From the NCBI GenBank assembly GCA_041920505.1, contig JBHGXV010000010.1, positions 11,234 to 75,233 of the forward strand: a stretch of 64,000 nt of DNA. Direction: 5' to 3'. The stretch's first letter is position 1, and every line of letters starts with the position of its first letter. Below the pieces are notes generated by a model. It worked only from the letters and a program-made list of their open reading frames with translations. It was not told the DNA's origin and made no database searches. The translations under genes were made by a program, and so were the position numbers. Source of the DNA: JBHGXV01 sp041920505. Lineage in GTDB: Bacteria; Bacillota; Bacilli; Brevibacillales; Brevibacillaceae. Shown piece after piece: positions 43,628 through 52,719 of this stretch.

Positions 43628-44620
43628 TCAGATCGCTCCTTTTGCAAAAGATGGGTGCCCCTTCAGCAAACCGGCCATAAACGTCAGGATCACGTGCAAC
43701 GCCATGCGGACCGTCGCCCGGCGCGGGTCCTGCATCGGGTCGACACAAACCACGTCAAACCCTTTTACCTTGGGGTGCTGGGCCAGCAGGAACACGGCGT
43801 CGAGCAACTGCCAGGAGGTCATCCCTGCCGGCACCATCGCCGGTACACCGGGCGCATACGCCTGGTCCAGCACGTCCATATCGACGGTGACGTATATCGC
43901 GTCCGTCCCGTCGGCCGCCACGGCCAACGCCTTTTCCACCAGCGGCTCGATGCCTTCGCGCGCCACCTGGCGGGCGGTAAACTGGGTGATCCCCTGGGCC
44001 TTGGCGTAATCGTGGTACGGCTTGGAGTTGGCGAAGCTGTGCAGACCGATCTGGGCGATGTGCCTGCCTTCGACCGTTCCGGACTCGATCAGTCCGCGGA
44101 TCGGCGTGCCATTGGTCGGCCCTCCGTCCTCCAGATTGCGCACGTCCATGTGCGAGTCGATTTGCACAATCCCGACTTTTCCGCCAATTTTCTTCGCAAA
44201 CGCTTTCACAGACGGGCATGTAATCGAGTGGTCGCCGCCAGCAATGATCAAAAACAGGTCAGGCAACGCGGCGTACAGATTGGACAGCCCCGCCTCGATA
44301 TTGGCGTGGCAGCGCAACAGGTCAGTCGGGTGCATCTGGATGTCGCCGAGGTCGCGCGCCTTGAGCGCCTGCAGATCCACCTCGTGGTCGACGCTGTACG
44401 TGGTCACGTTGGCAAACAGTTCCCGGAGCGCATTGGGCGTCATCGACGCGCCGGAATGACTGATCGACGTCTTGGACAGCGGCACGCCGACGAATCCGAT
44501 CTCTACCGGTTCCGCCCCGTCCCACGGCACCAGCCACTGCGCCACCTTGGTCTCGTACCGGTCCCGCCAGTTTAAGCGGCGAATCAACTCCGGCGGGTTG
44601 ATGAGCGGTATCTGTTTCAC
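43628..44620 (-). CDS. hutG: Formimidoylglutamase HutG (arginase family)
   Basis: Last step of the pathway: N-formimino-glutamate to glutamate and formamide. A 330-residue binuclear Mn enzyme with GGDHSIT, DSHMDVR and VDMDVLDQA metal motifs and the SISHSGA loop. Start GTG 44620 is supported by AAGGGGG. It is the first visible gene of hutG-hutU-hutI. The step-one enzyme HutH and the antiterminator HutP are not in the window. Confidence 0.92.
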   Translation of the reverse strand: MKQIPLINPPELIRRLNWRDRYETKVAQWLVPWDGAEPVEIGFVGVPLSKTSISHSGASMTPNALRELFANVTTYSVDHEVDLQALKARDLGDIQMHPTDLLRCHANIEAGLSNLYAALPDLFLIIAGGDHSITCPSVKAFAKKIGGKVGIVQIDSHMDVRNLEDGGPTNGTPIRGLIESGTVEGRHIAQIGLHSFANSKPYHDYAKAQGITQFTARQVAREGIEPLVEKALAVAADGTDAIYVTVDMDVLDQAYAPGVPAMVPAGMTSWQLLDAVFLLAQHPKVKGFDVVCVDPMQDPRRATVRMALHVILTFMAGLLKGHPSFAKGAI

Positions 44621-44640
44621 ACCGTTTCCCCCTTTTCGCA

Positions 44641-44679
44641 TAAAAACGTCTCCCTTTTATACTACTCCTAGGAGACGCT
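44641..44679 (-). terminator. Hairpin between the AraC-type regulator and hutG
   Basis: GCGTCTCC / GGAGACG with a 16-nt loop, then TTTTTA on the minus strand. It would end the regulator transcript, or attenuate read-through into hutGUI. Confidence 0.65.
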
Positions 44680-44703
44680 CTTTCATCTGGGGGAACTTGC
44701 GAA

Positions 44704-45930
44704 TCAATAGCACAATGTTGCGCTTCGGTATTCGGACGGCGTCCGGTTGGTGTAGCGCTTGAAGATGCGGCTGAAGTAGTTGGCGTCGGGAAAACCGACG
44801 CTGGCCGCCACCTGCTGGATCGGCATGTCGCTTGCGGTCAACAGGTACACCGCTTTTTCCACCCGCAACCGGTTGAGGTAATCGGTGAAACTCACCCCCA
44901 TCTCCCGGGTGAACAGGCGGCTGAAATGATACACGCTGAGACAACAAAATTGTGCTACTTCACGCAGCGACAGCTTCCGATGATGGTGCCGCTTCATGTA
45001 CTGGACGGCCTGCCGGATCACCGGCGAGACCCCGGGAACTCCCGCTTCGCCGATCTGCGCCGCCAGCCTGCGCCCGTAGGCCAGCACGCTTTGTGCAAAC
45101 TTGTCGTAGCGCACCGTCGTGTACAACTGTTGGATAATCCGGGCGTTGTCCGTGAGGATCGCGGCCGCGTTGCCGCCCATCTCCAGCACTTGCCGGGACA
45201 TCGCCATCACCAGATCCACCACCTCCGACTTGAACATGTCCACGTCCCGCTTGTACGCCTCCGCCATTTTGTCCAAGGCGATCTGCAAAAAGGCCGCCGT
45301 CCCCGCCTCGTCGCCAATCCGCACCCGGGCCAGCAGCTCCGCCCGCTCCGCCTGACTGAGCGGCGCACTCCACCGCTTCTCCTCCGTCTGCTTCGGCTGG
45401 TAGTGATACACCAGCCGGTTGCCCTGGAAAAAGCGGTTGACCATCGCCGCCCTGGCTTGCTCGTAGGAGCGGTGCAGCATCTTGGGCTCGTCTGAGCGCG
45501 CGCCGATCCCGACCGACACCGACAGCCCCTTTGCTTCCGCGCTGCGCTGAATCTGACGCGCCGTCTGGTCGGCCCACCGCCGCCACGCCTCATCCCCCGT
45601 GTCCGGCCCTTCCGGCAACACGGCCAGCACCCCCTCTTCCGTCCAGACGCAGACGAACGGCACCGCAACCGCGCCGCGCACCGCCTCCGCCAACATGCGG
45701 CCGATCTCTTTGCGCCACGCGGCCGGTTTGTCCGCCGCCAGATCGGGGTAACGGTCGATGGAAACAAGCCACACCGCTTGCGGCCGCACGCTGATCCCGC
45801 AGCGCGCCTGCAACTGTTCAAACGAATCCTCGTGCACCAGCGTGCCGGACAACAGCAGGTGGGCGAACGCCGTTTGCCGCAAATCCGGATCCCATCCTCT
45901 TCCTGCGCCGTACTGACCGCCGCTGTTCAT
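44704..45930 (-). CDS. AraC-type regulator with a GGDEF-like sensory region
   Basis: A 408-residue regulator. The C-terminal 100 residues carry two HTH motifs of the AraC/XylS type (LREVAQFCCLSVYHFSRLF and IQQVAASVGFPDANYFSRIFKRY). The N-terminal part lacks a receiver domain but contains a degenerate GGDEF/CdaR-like region (SVSVGIGARSDEP followed by SYEQARAAM), as in YesN-type proteins. The start ATG 45930 follows AAGGAGGGG. It lies 83 nt upstream of hutG on the same strand; a role in hut control is plausible but unproven. Confidence 0.85.
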   Translation of the reverse strand: MNSGGQYGAGRGWDPDLRQTAFAHLLLSGTLVHEDSFEQLQARCGISVRPQAVWLVSIDRYPDLAADKPAAWRKEIGRMLAEAVRGAVAVPFVCVWTEEGVLAVLPEGPDTGDEAWRRWADQTARQIQRSAEAKGLSVSVGIGARSDEPKMLHRSYEQARAAMVNRFFQGNRLVYHYQPKQTEEKRWSAPLSQAERAELLARVRIGDEAGTAAFLQIALDKMAEAYKRDVDMFKSEVVDLVMAMSRQVLEMGGNAAAILTDNARIIQQLYTTVRYDKFAQSVLAYGRRLAAQIGEAGVPGVSPVIRQAVQYMKRHHHRKLSLREVAQFCCLSVYHFSRLFTREMGVSFTDYLNRLRVEKAVYLLTASDMPIQQVAASVGFPDANYFSRIFKRYTNRTPSEYRSATLCY

Positions 45931-46111
45931 TTTGTCCCCTCCTTCGTGCCGGTTTGCCGGCCACAAGCGTCACCCGCTCATTCGCCCGCCCGGCAACCAT
46001 CTCCCCACACATTCGTCGCGCGGTCCGCCTTCTTCCTGCCGCGCCCTCCTGTTTTTATTCTGCCGTTGACAGCTAGTTCCGACACCAAACGCGAAACGAA
46101 GCGGGAGCTAT

Positions 46112-46145
46112 AAAAAAAGAGCAGGCTTGGCGCCTACTCTTTTTC
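46112..46145 (-). terminator. Terminator of the FapA-family gene
   Basis: AAAAGAGTAGGC / GCCTGCTCTTTT on the minus strand with two imperfect pairs, T-rich tail. Confidence 0.85.
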
Positions 46146-46175
46146 TCGATGACCCGTCATTTTTACACACTGGTT

Positions 46176-48017
46176 CTAGGCAAACAGGTCGCGGATGCAC
46201 ACCTGGTGCAGATTCCGGTCTTTGTCCAGCCACAGGCACAGGTTTTCCTTTTCCTCAAAGATTTCGATCAGCCTGTCGCCGACGCGGATGGTCACGCCGT
46301 TCGCCCGGCCGATTCGCACCGACTCCCCGGCGTGCAAAAAGGTATTGCGCGCAAACGGCGTCCCCGCTTCGGCCACGATGATCCGCCGTCCCGCCACCAC
46401 CTTTCCGCCCCGGCAGGAGGCGTTCTTGCTTTTGAGTACGCAGTCCATGTTTACCTCCACGTCACAATTGACCAGCCCTTGCCCGGTGACGAACAGCGAA
46501 CCATTGGTAGCCAACAGGGACTGGTTGGCGGCACCGACGACGATGTCGCTTTCCTCAAAAACGCTGCTTTCGATCCGAATCTTTAAATCATTGATGTAGT
46601 CGTGCACCCTGCGGAAATCGGCATAGTCCGTGAGCGTGTTCATCAGGTCCCGGTTTTTGTAGAGAGCGAGCAGTCGCCCGGCGAGGGTAAATTCGCTCGG
46701 CAGCATTTTGCCCGCCTTGGCGAGGAGCATCTCGAATTCCTCGATCTGTTTCAACATGCCTTTGTAACGCATTTCGACCAACAGGGCGACGATTTTCCCG
46801 ATCGGAACGTATTCCGTCTTGGAGTTCATCAGCTGCTGGACATGCACCGCCTCCCGCTCGATCGCTTCCTGAATCTCCGTCAGCTTTTTGAAGCAGTTGT
46901 AGATGCGGCTGTACAGCACGCCCAGCTTGCCGGCGAAAATCTCGCAACGGGTGGCATGGCCGCGGATGTAGATGTTTTGTGCCGAGACCAGCGAAGCGTT
47001 GTAAGCATTTCCGTACACGTAAATATTGCCCGTCGTCTCCACCCGCATCGTCTCTTTGACGTCTCCCTTGATCACGATGTCCCCGTTGAAATAGACGTTG
47101 CCCACCGACAGGTCGACGTCTCCGTTCACGATGTAGACCGTCTGCACCTCGAAATACTTGATTTTCTCGCCGGTAAGCGAGGGGCGACCGGCCTTGAGCG
47201 CTATCGCCTGTCCGTTCTCGTGAATAGCCACGTTGCGCCGCGTGATCACCACCACTTCACGGGCAGGCGGCGGAGGCACCTCCGCCCCGAAGACATCCCG
47301 CCCCGGCTGCCCCTGCTCCGCCTTGTGAATAACGCCCAGCGCCTCGCCTTGCTTCACCATCGGAATCTGCAGCCGTTCGCGATAATCAACGCGCCCATTC
47401 CATTCGGTCAGCACCGCCTCTGTGGTATTTTGAAAAAACGTCTCCACATAGCCGTCCTGCCCCGGTGTCGGCGGCGTACCTCTGGCGATCACCACCGGAT
47501 TCCCGGACGCCTCCGCCAACGCGGACTGAATCGCCTCCATGTCGATAGGCGCCACCACGCCCATCTCCTTCACCTCGGAGACAATCACCTCACTTAAGAC
47601 CGCCACGTCCTCCAGCGGCAACGACTCCAGTTGCGGCGTGTAGTGCAATACCGGGCCCAACGTCTTCAGCACCCTTTGGGACAAGCCGTACGGATTAACC
47701 GTCAGGCTAACCTCCATCCGATCCTCGGACACCTGGATCTCGTACGGTTTCTGCGCCTCATCGGCCAGCTTCCAGGTAATCCGGTCGGACGAGTACACCA
47801 CTTTCGGTTCGGTGACGGCAACCCCATTTATGTACAGTTGGATCTCGGGATTCGGAAAAATCGTCGGTTGTTTTCCTCCCGCCTGTGCGTCTATCACGTA
47901 GATATTTTGATCCTTCGTGAAGATGTATCCGTCATTGGGGCAAAGCTCTTGTTCCGGAGAAGATGTCTCCAGTTTGCGAATTAATTCAAGGATTTCAACT
48001 GCAGCCATATCACTCAT
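46176..48017 (-). CDS. FapA family protein (DUF342)
   Basis: A 613-residue cytoplasmic protein of the FapA/DUF342 family. The N-terminal half contains a conserved region (VVIARGTPPTPGQDGYVETFF) and a glycine-rich beta-helix section (GDVDLSVGNVYFNGDIVIKGDV, then IYVYGNAYNASLVSA and IYIRGHATRCEIFAGKLG), followed by a coiled coil (about 380-470) and a second beta-helix end. Homologues polymerise or influence polarity and flagellar or phase behaviour; the role here is unknown. GGGGAGAG precedes the ATG. It is a single gene with its own terminator. Confidence 0.88.
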   Translation of the reverse strand: MSDMAAVEILELIRKLETSSPEQELCPNDGYIFTKDQNIYVIDAQAGGKQPTIFPNPEIQLYINGVAVTEPKVVYSSDRITWKLADEAQKPYEIQVSEDRMEVSLTVNPYGLSQRVLKTLGPVLHYTPQLESLPLEDVAVLSEVIVSEVKEMGVVAPIDMEAIQSALAEASGNPVVIARGTPPTPGQDGYVETFFQNTTEAVLTEWNGRVDYRERLQIPMVKQGEALGVIHKAEQGQPGRDVFGAEVPPPPAREVVVITRRNVAIHENGQAIALKAGRPSLTGEKIKYFEVQTVYIVNGDVDLSVGNVYFNGDIVIKGDVKETMRVETTGNIYVYGNAYNASLVSAQNIYIRGHATRCEIFAGKLGVLYSRIYNCFKKLTEIQEAIEREAVHVQQLMNSKTEYVPIGKIVALLVEMRYKGMLKQIEEFEMLLAKAGKMLPSEFTLAGRLLALYKNRDLMNTLTDYADFRRVHDYINDLKIRIESSVFEESDIVVGAANQSLLATNGSLFVTGQGLVNCDVEVNMDCVLKSKNASCRGGKVVAGRRIIVAEAGTPFARNTFLHAGESVRIGRANGVTIRVGDRLIEIFEEKENLCLWLDKDRNLHQVCIRDLFA

Positions 48018-48213
48018 ACCAAATCTCTCCCCGTTATGTCCACTTCTCTATATTGATTGATATACCCGGTTTCATTCAGACGAAAACATCGTCCCGTACG
48101 CCCAGGCACGGGGAACGCGGGGAAAACAGTGAGGAATTTATGAAGAAAAATGCACATCTTTTTTTATGCGCAATCGACATTGCTGCCAAACCACACAGCA
48201 ATCCGCGGTGCCG

Positions 48214-48252
48214 AAAAAAAAAAAAACGAGACCGGCATTTCCGATCTCGTCG
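48214..48252 (-). terminator. Terminator of xpt-pbuX
   Basis: ACGAGATCGG / CCGGTCTCGT on the minus strand followed by an uninterrupted run of T. Confidence 0.9.
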
Positions 48253-48281
48253 ATGTGAAACTGATTCTTCCGTTTTTCCTG

Positions 48282-49583
48282 TTACGCCTCGCGGGCGGCT
48301 GCCGGTACGGCGGGCAACTTGGCGCCGCGTTTGTGGTTCAAAAGCAGGTTGAGGGCGACGGCGGTCACCGAGCCGGTGACGATGCCGTTTTGCAACAGCA
48401 TTTTGGCGACGTCGGGGAGGTGGTCAAACATTTGCGGCACGGCGGCCGAACCGAGGCCGACGGCGATGCTGCAGGCGGCGATCAACAGGTTTTCATTTTG
48501 CCGGAGGTCGACGGTGGAGAGGATGTTGATCCCGGAGGCGACCACCATGCCGAACATCGCCACCATCGCGCCGCCCAGCACCGGGTTGGGGATGACCGTG
48601 GTCAGCGCGGCCAGCTTCGGCAACATGCCCAGTAGCACGAGGAGCAGTCCGGCGGCCACGATCACATCGCGGGTCTTGACGCGGGTGAGCGACACCAGGC
48701 CGACGTTTTGCGAATAGGTGGTGTACGGGAACGCATTGAACAGACCGCCGAGCACGATGGCGAGCCCTTCGGCGCGCAGCCCTTTGACGATGTCGGCCTG
48801 GCCGACGGGTTGCTCGGTCACTTTGCCCAGCGCGAAGTAAACCCCGGTCGATTCCACCATGCTGATGACGCAGACGAGAATCATCGTCAGGATGGCGGCC
48901 AAAGAAAATTCCGGCGTGCCGAAGTAGAACGGATGAACGACGTTCACCCACGACGCCTTGCTCACTGCGGAAAAGTCCACCATGCCCATAATGTATCCGG
49001 CGGCGGTTCCGGCGATCAGGCCGATCAGTACGGAAATGGCGCGAATGAAGCCAGTAAACAGCCGGTTGATCAACAAGATCAATGCCAGCGTGCCCAAGGC
49101 CAACAGCAGATTGCGCGGTTGACCGAAGTCCGGGCTACCGGCGCCGCCGGCCGCGTTGTTCATCGCCACCGGAATCAGCGACAGACCGATGATCGTCACG
49201 ACCGAACCGGTGACGACCGTCGGGAAAAAGCGGAGCAGTTTGCCGAACAGCGGCGCGGCCAAAAAGACGAAAATCCCGGCGACGATAATCGCCCCGTAGG
49301 CGGTCGCCAGATTGGAGGTGCTGGCGATGGCGATGATCGGGCCGACGGCGGTAAACGTGCAGCCGAGCACGACCGGCAGGCGGATTCCGACGTAGCGGGT
49401 GCCGATGACTTGCAACAGCGTGGCCAGCCCGCAGGTAAACAGGTCGGCGGCAATCAGGTAGGCCATCTGTTCAGGCGACAGTTTCAACGCGCCGCCGATG
49501 ATCAGCGGCACAATCACGGCCCCGGCGTACATCGCCAGCACGTGCTGCAGGCCGAGCGCAAACGCTTTGTGTTTGGCTAACAT
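48282..49583 (-). CDS. pbuX: Xanthine permease PbuX (NCS2 family)
   Basis: Proton-coupled xanthine importer. The 433-residue protein has about 14 membrane segments and the NCS2 signature: MVESTGVYFALGK in TM8 (substrate Glu) and NAFPYTTYSQNVGLV in TM10. Its first codons overlap the xpt stop by 7 nt, so it is translated from the xpt mRNA and shares the riboswitch control of the leader. It brings in the substrate for Xpt. Confidence 0.95.
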   Translation of the reverse strand: MLAKHKAFALGLQHVLAMYAGAVIVPLIIGGALKLSPEQMAYLIAADLFTCGLATLLQVIGTRYVGIRLPVVLGCTFTAVGPIIAIASTSNLATAYGAIIVAGIFVFLAAPLFGKLLRFFPTVVTGSVVTIIGLSLIPVAMNNAAGGAGSPDFGQPRNLLLALGTLALILLINRLFTGFIRAISVLIGLIAGTAAGYIMGMVDFSAVSKASWVNVVHPFYFGTPEFSLAAILTMILVCVISMVESTGVYFALGKVTEQPVGQADIVKGLRAEGLAIVLGGLFNAFPYTTYSQNVGLVSLTRVKTRDVIVAAGLLLVLLGMLPKLAALTTVIPNPVLGGAMVAMFGMVVASGINILSTVDLRQNENLLIAACSIAVGLGSAAVPQMFDHLPDVAKMLLQNGIVTGSVTAVALNLLLNHKRGAKLPAVPAAAREA

Positions 49584-50191
49584 ACAGGGTTTCTCTCCTT
49601 TTCCTTCGGGGTTGGTTGTTCCTCGATAAAGTGGATCTGTCCGGGGGACATGTCCTTGATCCGGGCCAGCGAATGGACAGGGATGCCCGCTTCCTCCAGT
49701 TTCGCGCGGCCGTCCTGAAAGCTTTTTTCGATCACGGCTCCCACTCCGACGAGGTGAGCGCCCGCCTGGCGGACAATCGCGGCCAGTCCGATGAGCGCCG
49801 CTCCGGTGGCGAGGAAATCGTCGACGATCAACACGCGGTCATCGGCGGACAGGTAGGATTTGGACACGCTCACCTGATACGTCTCCTGCCGGGTAAACGA
49901 ATAGACCGGCACCGAATAGACATCCTCGGTCAGCGTCACCGCTTTTTTCTTTTTCGCGTAGACAAACGGCACGCCCAGCGCCACTGCCGTCGCCAGGGCG
50001 AAATGGATGCCGCTGGCTTCAATCGTCAGCACCTTGGTCACGCCTTCATAGGAAAACCGCTCGGCAAACGCCCGGCCGATCTCCATCGTCAGCAGCGGGT
50101 CTACCTGGTGATTGAGAAACGAGTCCACTTTCAACACGTGGCTGGACAGGACCAGGCCGTCCCGTCGAATCCGGTCTTGCAATGCTTTCAT
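49577..50191 (-). CDS. xpt: Xanthine phosphoribosyltransferase Xpt
   Basis: Converts xanthine plus PRPP to XMP. A 204-residue type-I PRTase: the PRPP loop VLIVDDFLATGAAL is intact, with TIEASGIHFA and the FVYAKKKKAVTL region typical of Xpt. GGGAGAGG precedes ATG 50191; the 71 extra in-frame codons upstream lie in the structured leader and are not translated. Both substrates of Xpt's pathway, guanine-type bases and PRPP, appear to be sensed by the leader in front of it. Confidence 0.95.
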   Translation of the reverse strand: MKALQDRIRRDGLVLSSHVLKVDSFLNHQVDPLLTMEIGRAFAERFSYEGVTKVLTIEASGIHFALATAVALGVPFVYAKKKKAVTLTEDVYSVPVYSFTRQETYQVSVSKSYLSADDRVLIVDDFLATGAALIGLAAIVRQAGAHLVGVGAVIEKSFQDGRAKLEEAGIPVHSLARIKDMSPGQIHFIEEQPTPKEKERNPVC

Positions 50192-50227
50192 GTCGCCTCT
50201 CCCTCTCTTGCTTTCCTCAAACCAAGC

Positions 50228-50298
50228 AAAAAAGCCCGGAAGAACAGGCACTGGACAATTGCGACAAATCCAAGTGAAACCTGTCCTTCTGGGCTTTT
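50228..50298 (-). terminator. Expression-platform terminator of the xpt leader
   Basis: On the minus strand, AAAAGCCCAGAAGGACAGG pairs with CCTGTTCTTCCGGGCTTTT (stem of about 19 bp), followed by TTGC. Its 5' arm is the conserved 3' end of the ykkC-class aptamer, so aptamer folding and the terminator exclude each other. This predicts an ON switch for that ligand. Confidence 0.85.
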
Positions 50299-50454
50299 CT
50301 CCCTGAGGTGTACACATAGGCATGTGCTTGCGCCGCTTGGACCAGTCCCCGCTCGATGCCGCTTGCGGCGGCTCGGTGCCTCTCGCAAAGGCGCTGTACC
50401 CCAAACGTACGCGCGGTACAGAGGCGGCGCGGGCGGAACCCTAGACGCTCTTTC
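50288..50454 (-). ncRNA. ykkC-class aptamer, probably PRPP riboswitch
   Basis: Minus-strand landmarks of the ykkC family: CTAGGGTTCCG near the 5' end, GGACTGGTCC in the middle, ACACCTCAGGGAGAAAAGCCC at the 3' end (given in two parts: ACACCTCAGGGAG and AAAAGCCC), separated by variable hairpins. The family covers guanidine-I, ppGpp and PRPP sensors. Direct linkage behind a guanine aptamer and before xpt makes the PRPP subtype most likely. Subtype is inferred. Confidence 0.75.
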
Positions 50455-50523
50455 ACTCGTAGTCAGGCGATTTACGGTCGCCTGGTAGAGACTTATGGGC
50501 CATATTCCCAAAATTATACGAGT
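50455..50523 (-). ncRNA. Guanine/purine riboswitch aptamer
   Basis: A 69-nt aptamer on the minus strand: P1 ACTCGTA / TACGAGT, P2 loop GGGAATATGGCCC, J2/3 CTCTACC, and P3 AGGCGA / TCGCCT with loop CCGTAAA, ending CTGACTACG. The specificity base before P1 closes is C (GACTACG), which indicates guanine rather than adenine. It lies 5' of a ykkC-class aptamer in the xpt-pbuX leader. Confidence 0.92.
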
Positions 50524-50622
50524 TGTGTGCAGTTTGATTGATACACACAAATCTATCACAACCGAGGCATGTCTACAAGTCTGTTCCCACACATTTTTTC
50601 CGGCATGCTTGCCTGTCTGCTT

Positions 50623-52563
50623 CTAGTCTTCCTCCCGCGAGATGCGCGCCCGCAACTCCACCAGCTCGTCCCACATCTGCAGGAACAAATCGATCAGTTG
50701 CGGGTCAAACTGCTTGCCCCGCCCTCTGTGGAGGATCTCCTTCACCTCGTCCGGCGGCAGCGCCGGTTTGTAGGGCCGTTTGGACAACAGCGCGTCAAAC
50801 ACGTCGACGATCGCCACAATCCGGCCTTCCAGCGGGATGTCTTCTCCCGCCAGCCCGAACGGGTAGCCGTCGCCGTTCCACCATTCGTGGTGGGTGCGGG
50901 CGATACGGGCGGCCATCTGGATCACCGGCAGATCCAGGTTGGCGAGGATTTGGTGACCGATCTCGGCGTGCGTCTGGATCGCCACCCGTTCTTCGGCCGT
51001 CAACGTGCCCGGCTTGTTGAGAATCTGATCGGGAATGCCCACCTTGCCGATGTCGTGGAACTGAGCGGCCACCCGAATCTGCGAGACAAACGAGTCCTCG
51101 CACCCTGCCAGACGGGCCAGTTCCCCGGCGAGTACGCCAATCCGGTACACGTGGTTGCCGGTGTCCTTGTCGCGGTATTCGGCCAATTGCAACAGCCGGT
51201 CGATCATGTTGAACAGGATCTTGCTCTCGTGCGTCGTGTCCTGCACGACCAACAAGGCCCGCGACAGCTCGAAAATCTCGTTCTGCGGAATTTGCCGCAC
51301 CTTGTAATACTGCTCATTCCCCGCCTCCCCGCAGACAAATGTGACCGGCTCCGCGCTTTTGTTCAGCACCGGGCAGTCGGTACAGGGAAACGCCCGCTGC
51401 CGGATGACCTGATAGCAGCGTTGTCCGATCGGGTTGTCGGGGTTTTGGATACCGAATTTCCCCTGCTGGATTCCTTTGCGCATGTGCTCGTCCACCCAGG
51501 TGATCCGCCCGAAGTCGATGGTGCTGATCTCGTAGGTGCAGATGCCGAAAATTTGCAGTTTGCGAAGCAGCAAGTACGGCTTCAGGGTCTCGTTGGTCAT
51601 CGAGACAGTGAAGCGGACGAGCCGCTCAAACGACCGCAGGAAGCGTTGCAACTCCAGGTCGATTCCGTTCGGCGACGCGAGAAACACGTCTCTCATCGCT
51701 TCGCACAAACAATCGCCGGCGACGAAAAAGAAGTCTTCGTCGATCAACTCGTCCAGCACCAACCGGCTCCAATCGCGAATGGTCCGATAGTACAACTCCT
51801 GTTCCAGGTAGATCTTGTCCTGGAAGAACTGAGAAAACGATTCCAACATGCGTTCATAAAAATCGTCCCTGTCGAGCGGGACTCGGATCAACAGCGGCAC
51901 ATTTTGGTCCACGCGCTGAAACAAAAGGCCGCAAAAGCGCTTGACGATGTCGGCGGCGCGAAACGAGATCAGCCCGCTGAACCGGTCCAGTATCTGCAAG
52001 TCTTCGTCGGTCAGGCCGATCAGGTAGCGGATTTTGTCCAGTTCGTAGCGGATCGGGTGAGCGGCGCGGTCCACCTCTGCCCGATTGTACGATTCGAGGA
52101 TGACCTGGATGTCGAAGTTGAACACCGCGTTCAGGGCGTTCATCAACTCCATCTGATGCTCGGGCACGTGCCGCTGGACGATGCGGGAGAGGATCTCCAG
52201 ATACTTCATGTAGGTGGCGACGTACCACTCCAGCCCGAGGCCGATACGGGCGTGGGCCCTCCCCACCATGTAACGGTTTTCAATGTAGCGGTCGTCGATT
52301 TTGCCCGCAAACACTTCCAACAGGTATCGCTTCTGCGTCACTTTCAGCCTGTCCAGGGTGCTGTGCTGATCGATGATCGCCCGCAAGTGGGACTCCTGAT
52401 AGATTCCGTCGTACAGCCTGTCGACAATTTCGTCCACGTGCGGCAGCAACGTGTCCCGGCAACTGGCGATCAACGTAAGCTTGGTTTCGTCAATCTGCGT
52501 GTACTTGAGTTGCTGCAACCGCCTCGTATCGGTAACGGCAATGCGCCCCGTCTTCCCGTCCAT
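50623..52563 (-). CDS. Globin-coupled HD-GYP phosphodiesterase
   Basis: A 646-residue soluble protein. N-terminal protoglobin-type sensor (about 15-165) with the proximal His H104 in VGRAHARIGL; a second, globin-like helical stretch (about 180-300) lacking that His; a degenerate PAS region (about 350-445) with C383, C394 and C397; then an HD-GYP domain with HD at 503-504 (FHDIGK) and GYP at 566-568 (HHEWWNGDGYP). It probably hydrolyses c-di-GMP in response to O2, CO or NO. GGAGGG precedes ATG 52563. It is a single gene. Confidence 0.88.
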   Translation of the reverse strand: MDGKTGRIAVTDTRRLQQLKYTQIDETKLTLIASCRDTLLPHVDEIVDRLYDGIYQESHLRAIIDQHSTLDRLKVTQKRYLLEVFAGKIDDRYIENRYMVGRAHARIGLGLEWYVATYMKYLEILSRIVQRHVPEHQMELMNALNAVFNFDIQVILESYNRAEVDRAAHPIRYELDKIRYLIGLTDEDLQILDRFSGLISFRAADIVKRFCGLLFQRVDQNVPLLIRVPLDRDDFYERMLESFSQFFQDKIYLEQELYYRTIRDWSRLVLDELIDEDFFFVAGDCLCEAMRDVFLASPNGIDLELQRFLRSFERLVRFTVSMTNETLKPYLLLRKLQIFGICTYEISTIDFGRITWVDEHMRKGIQQGKFGIQNPDNPIGQRCYQVIRQRAFPCTDCPVLNKSAEPVTFVCGEAGNEQYYKVRQIPQNEIFELSRALLVVQDTTHESKILFNMIDRLLQLAEYRDKDTGNHVYRIGVLAGELARLAGCEDSFVSQIRVAAQFHDIGKVGIPDQILNKPGTLTAEERVAIQTHAEIGHQILANLDLPVIQMAARIARTHHEWWNGDGYPFGLAGEDIPLEGRIVAIVDVFDALLSKRPYKPALPPDEVKEILHRGRGKQFDPQLIDLFLQMWDELVELRARISREED

Positions 52564-52719
52564 ACAGGTTCCCTCCGAATTTATTAACAAAACGCCTTGG
52601 CGTTGAATAAAGTCAAACTCATCAGTCTACTTCCAATATAAAGAAAAATAATAACATGACAACCGTCTTTTTTGTGAACATCGAGACGGGCCGGGCTATC
52701 CCGCCCGGCGTCCCCCTTT

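Noticed and set aside
44647..44679. Possible HutP-type antiterminator (UAG triplets in the hairpin loop before hutG)
   Set aside because: Only two UAG triplets with the wrong spacing and no hutP in the window; treated as a plain terminator.
50569..52587. 672-codon plus-strand frame opposite the HD-GYP gene
   Set aside because: A G+C-driven shadow of the minus-strand gene; the same applies to other long antisense frames in this window.
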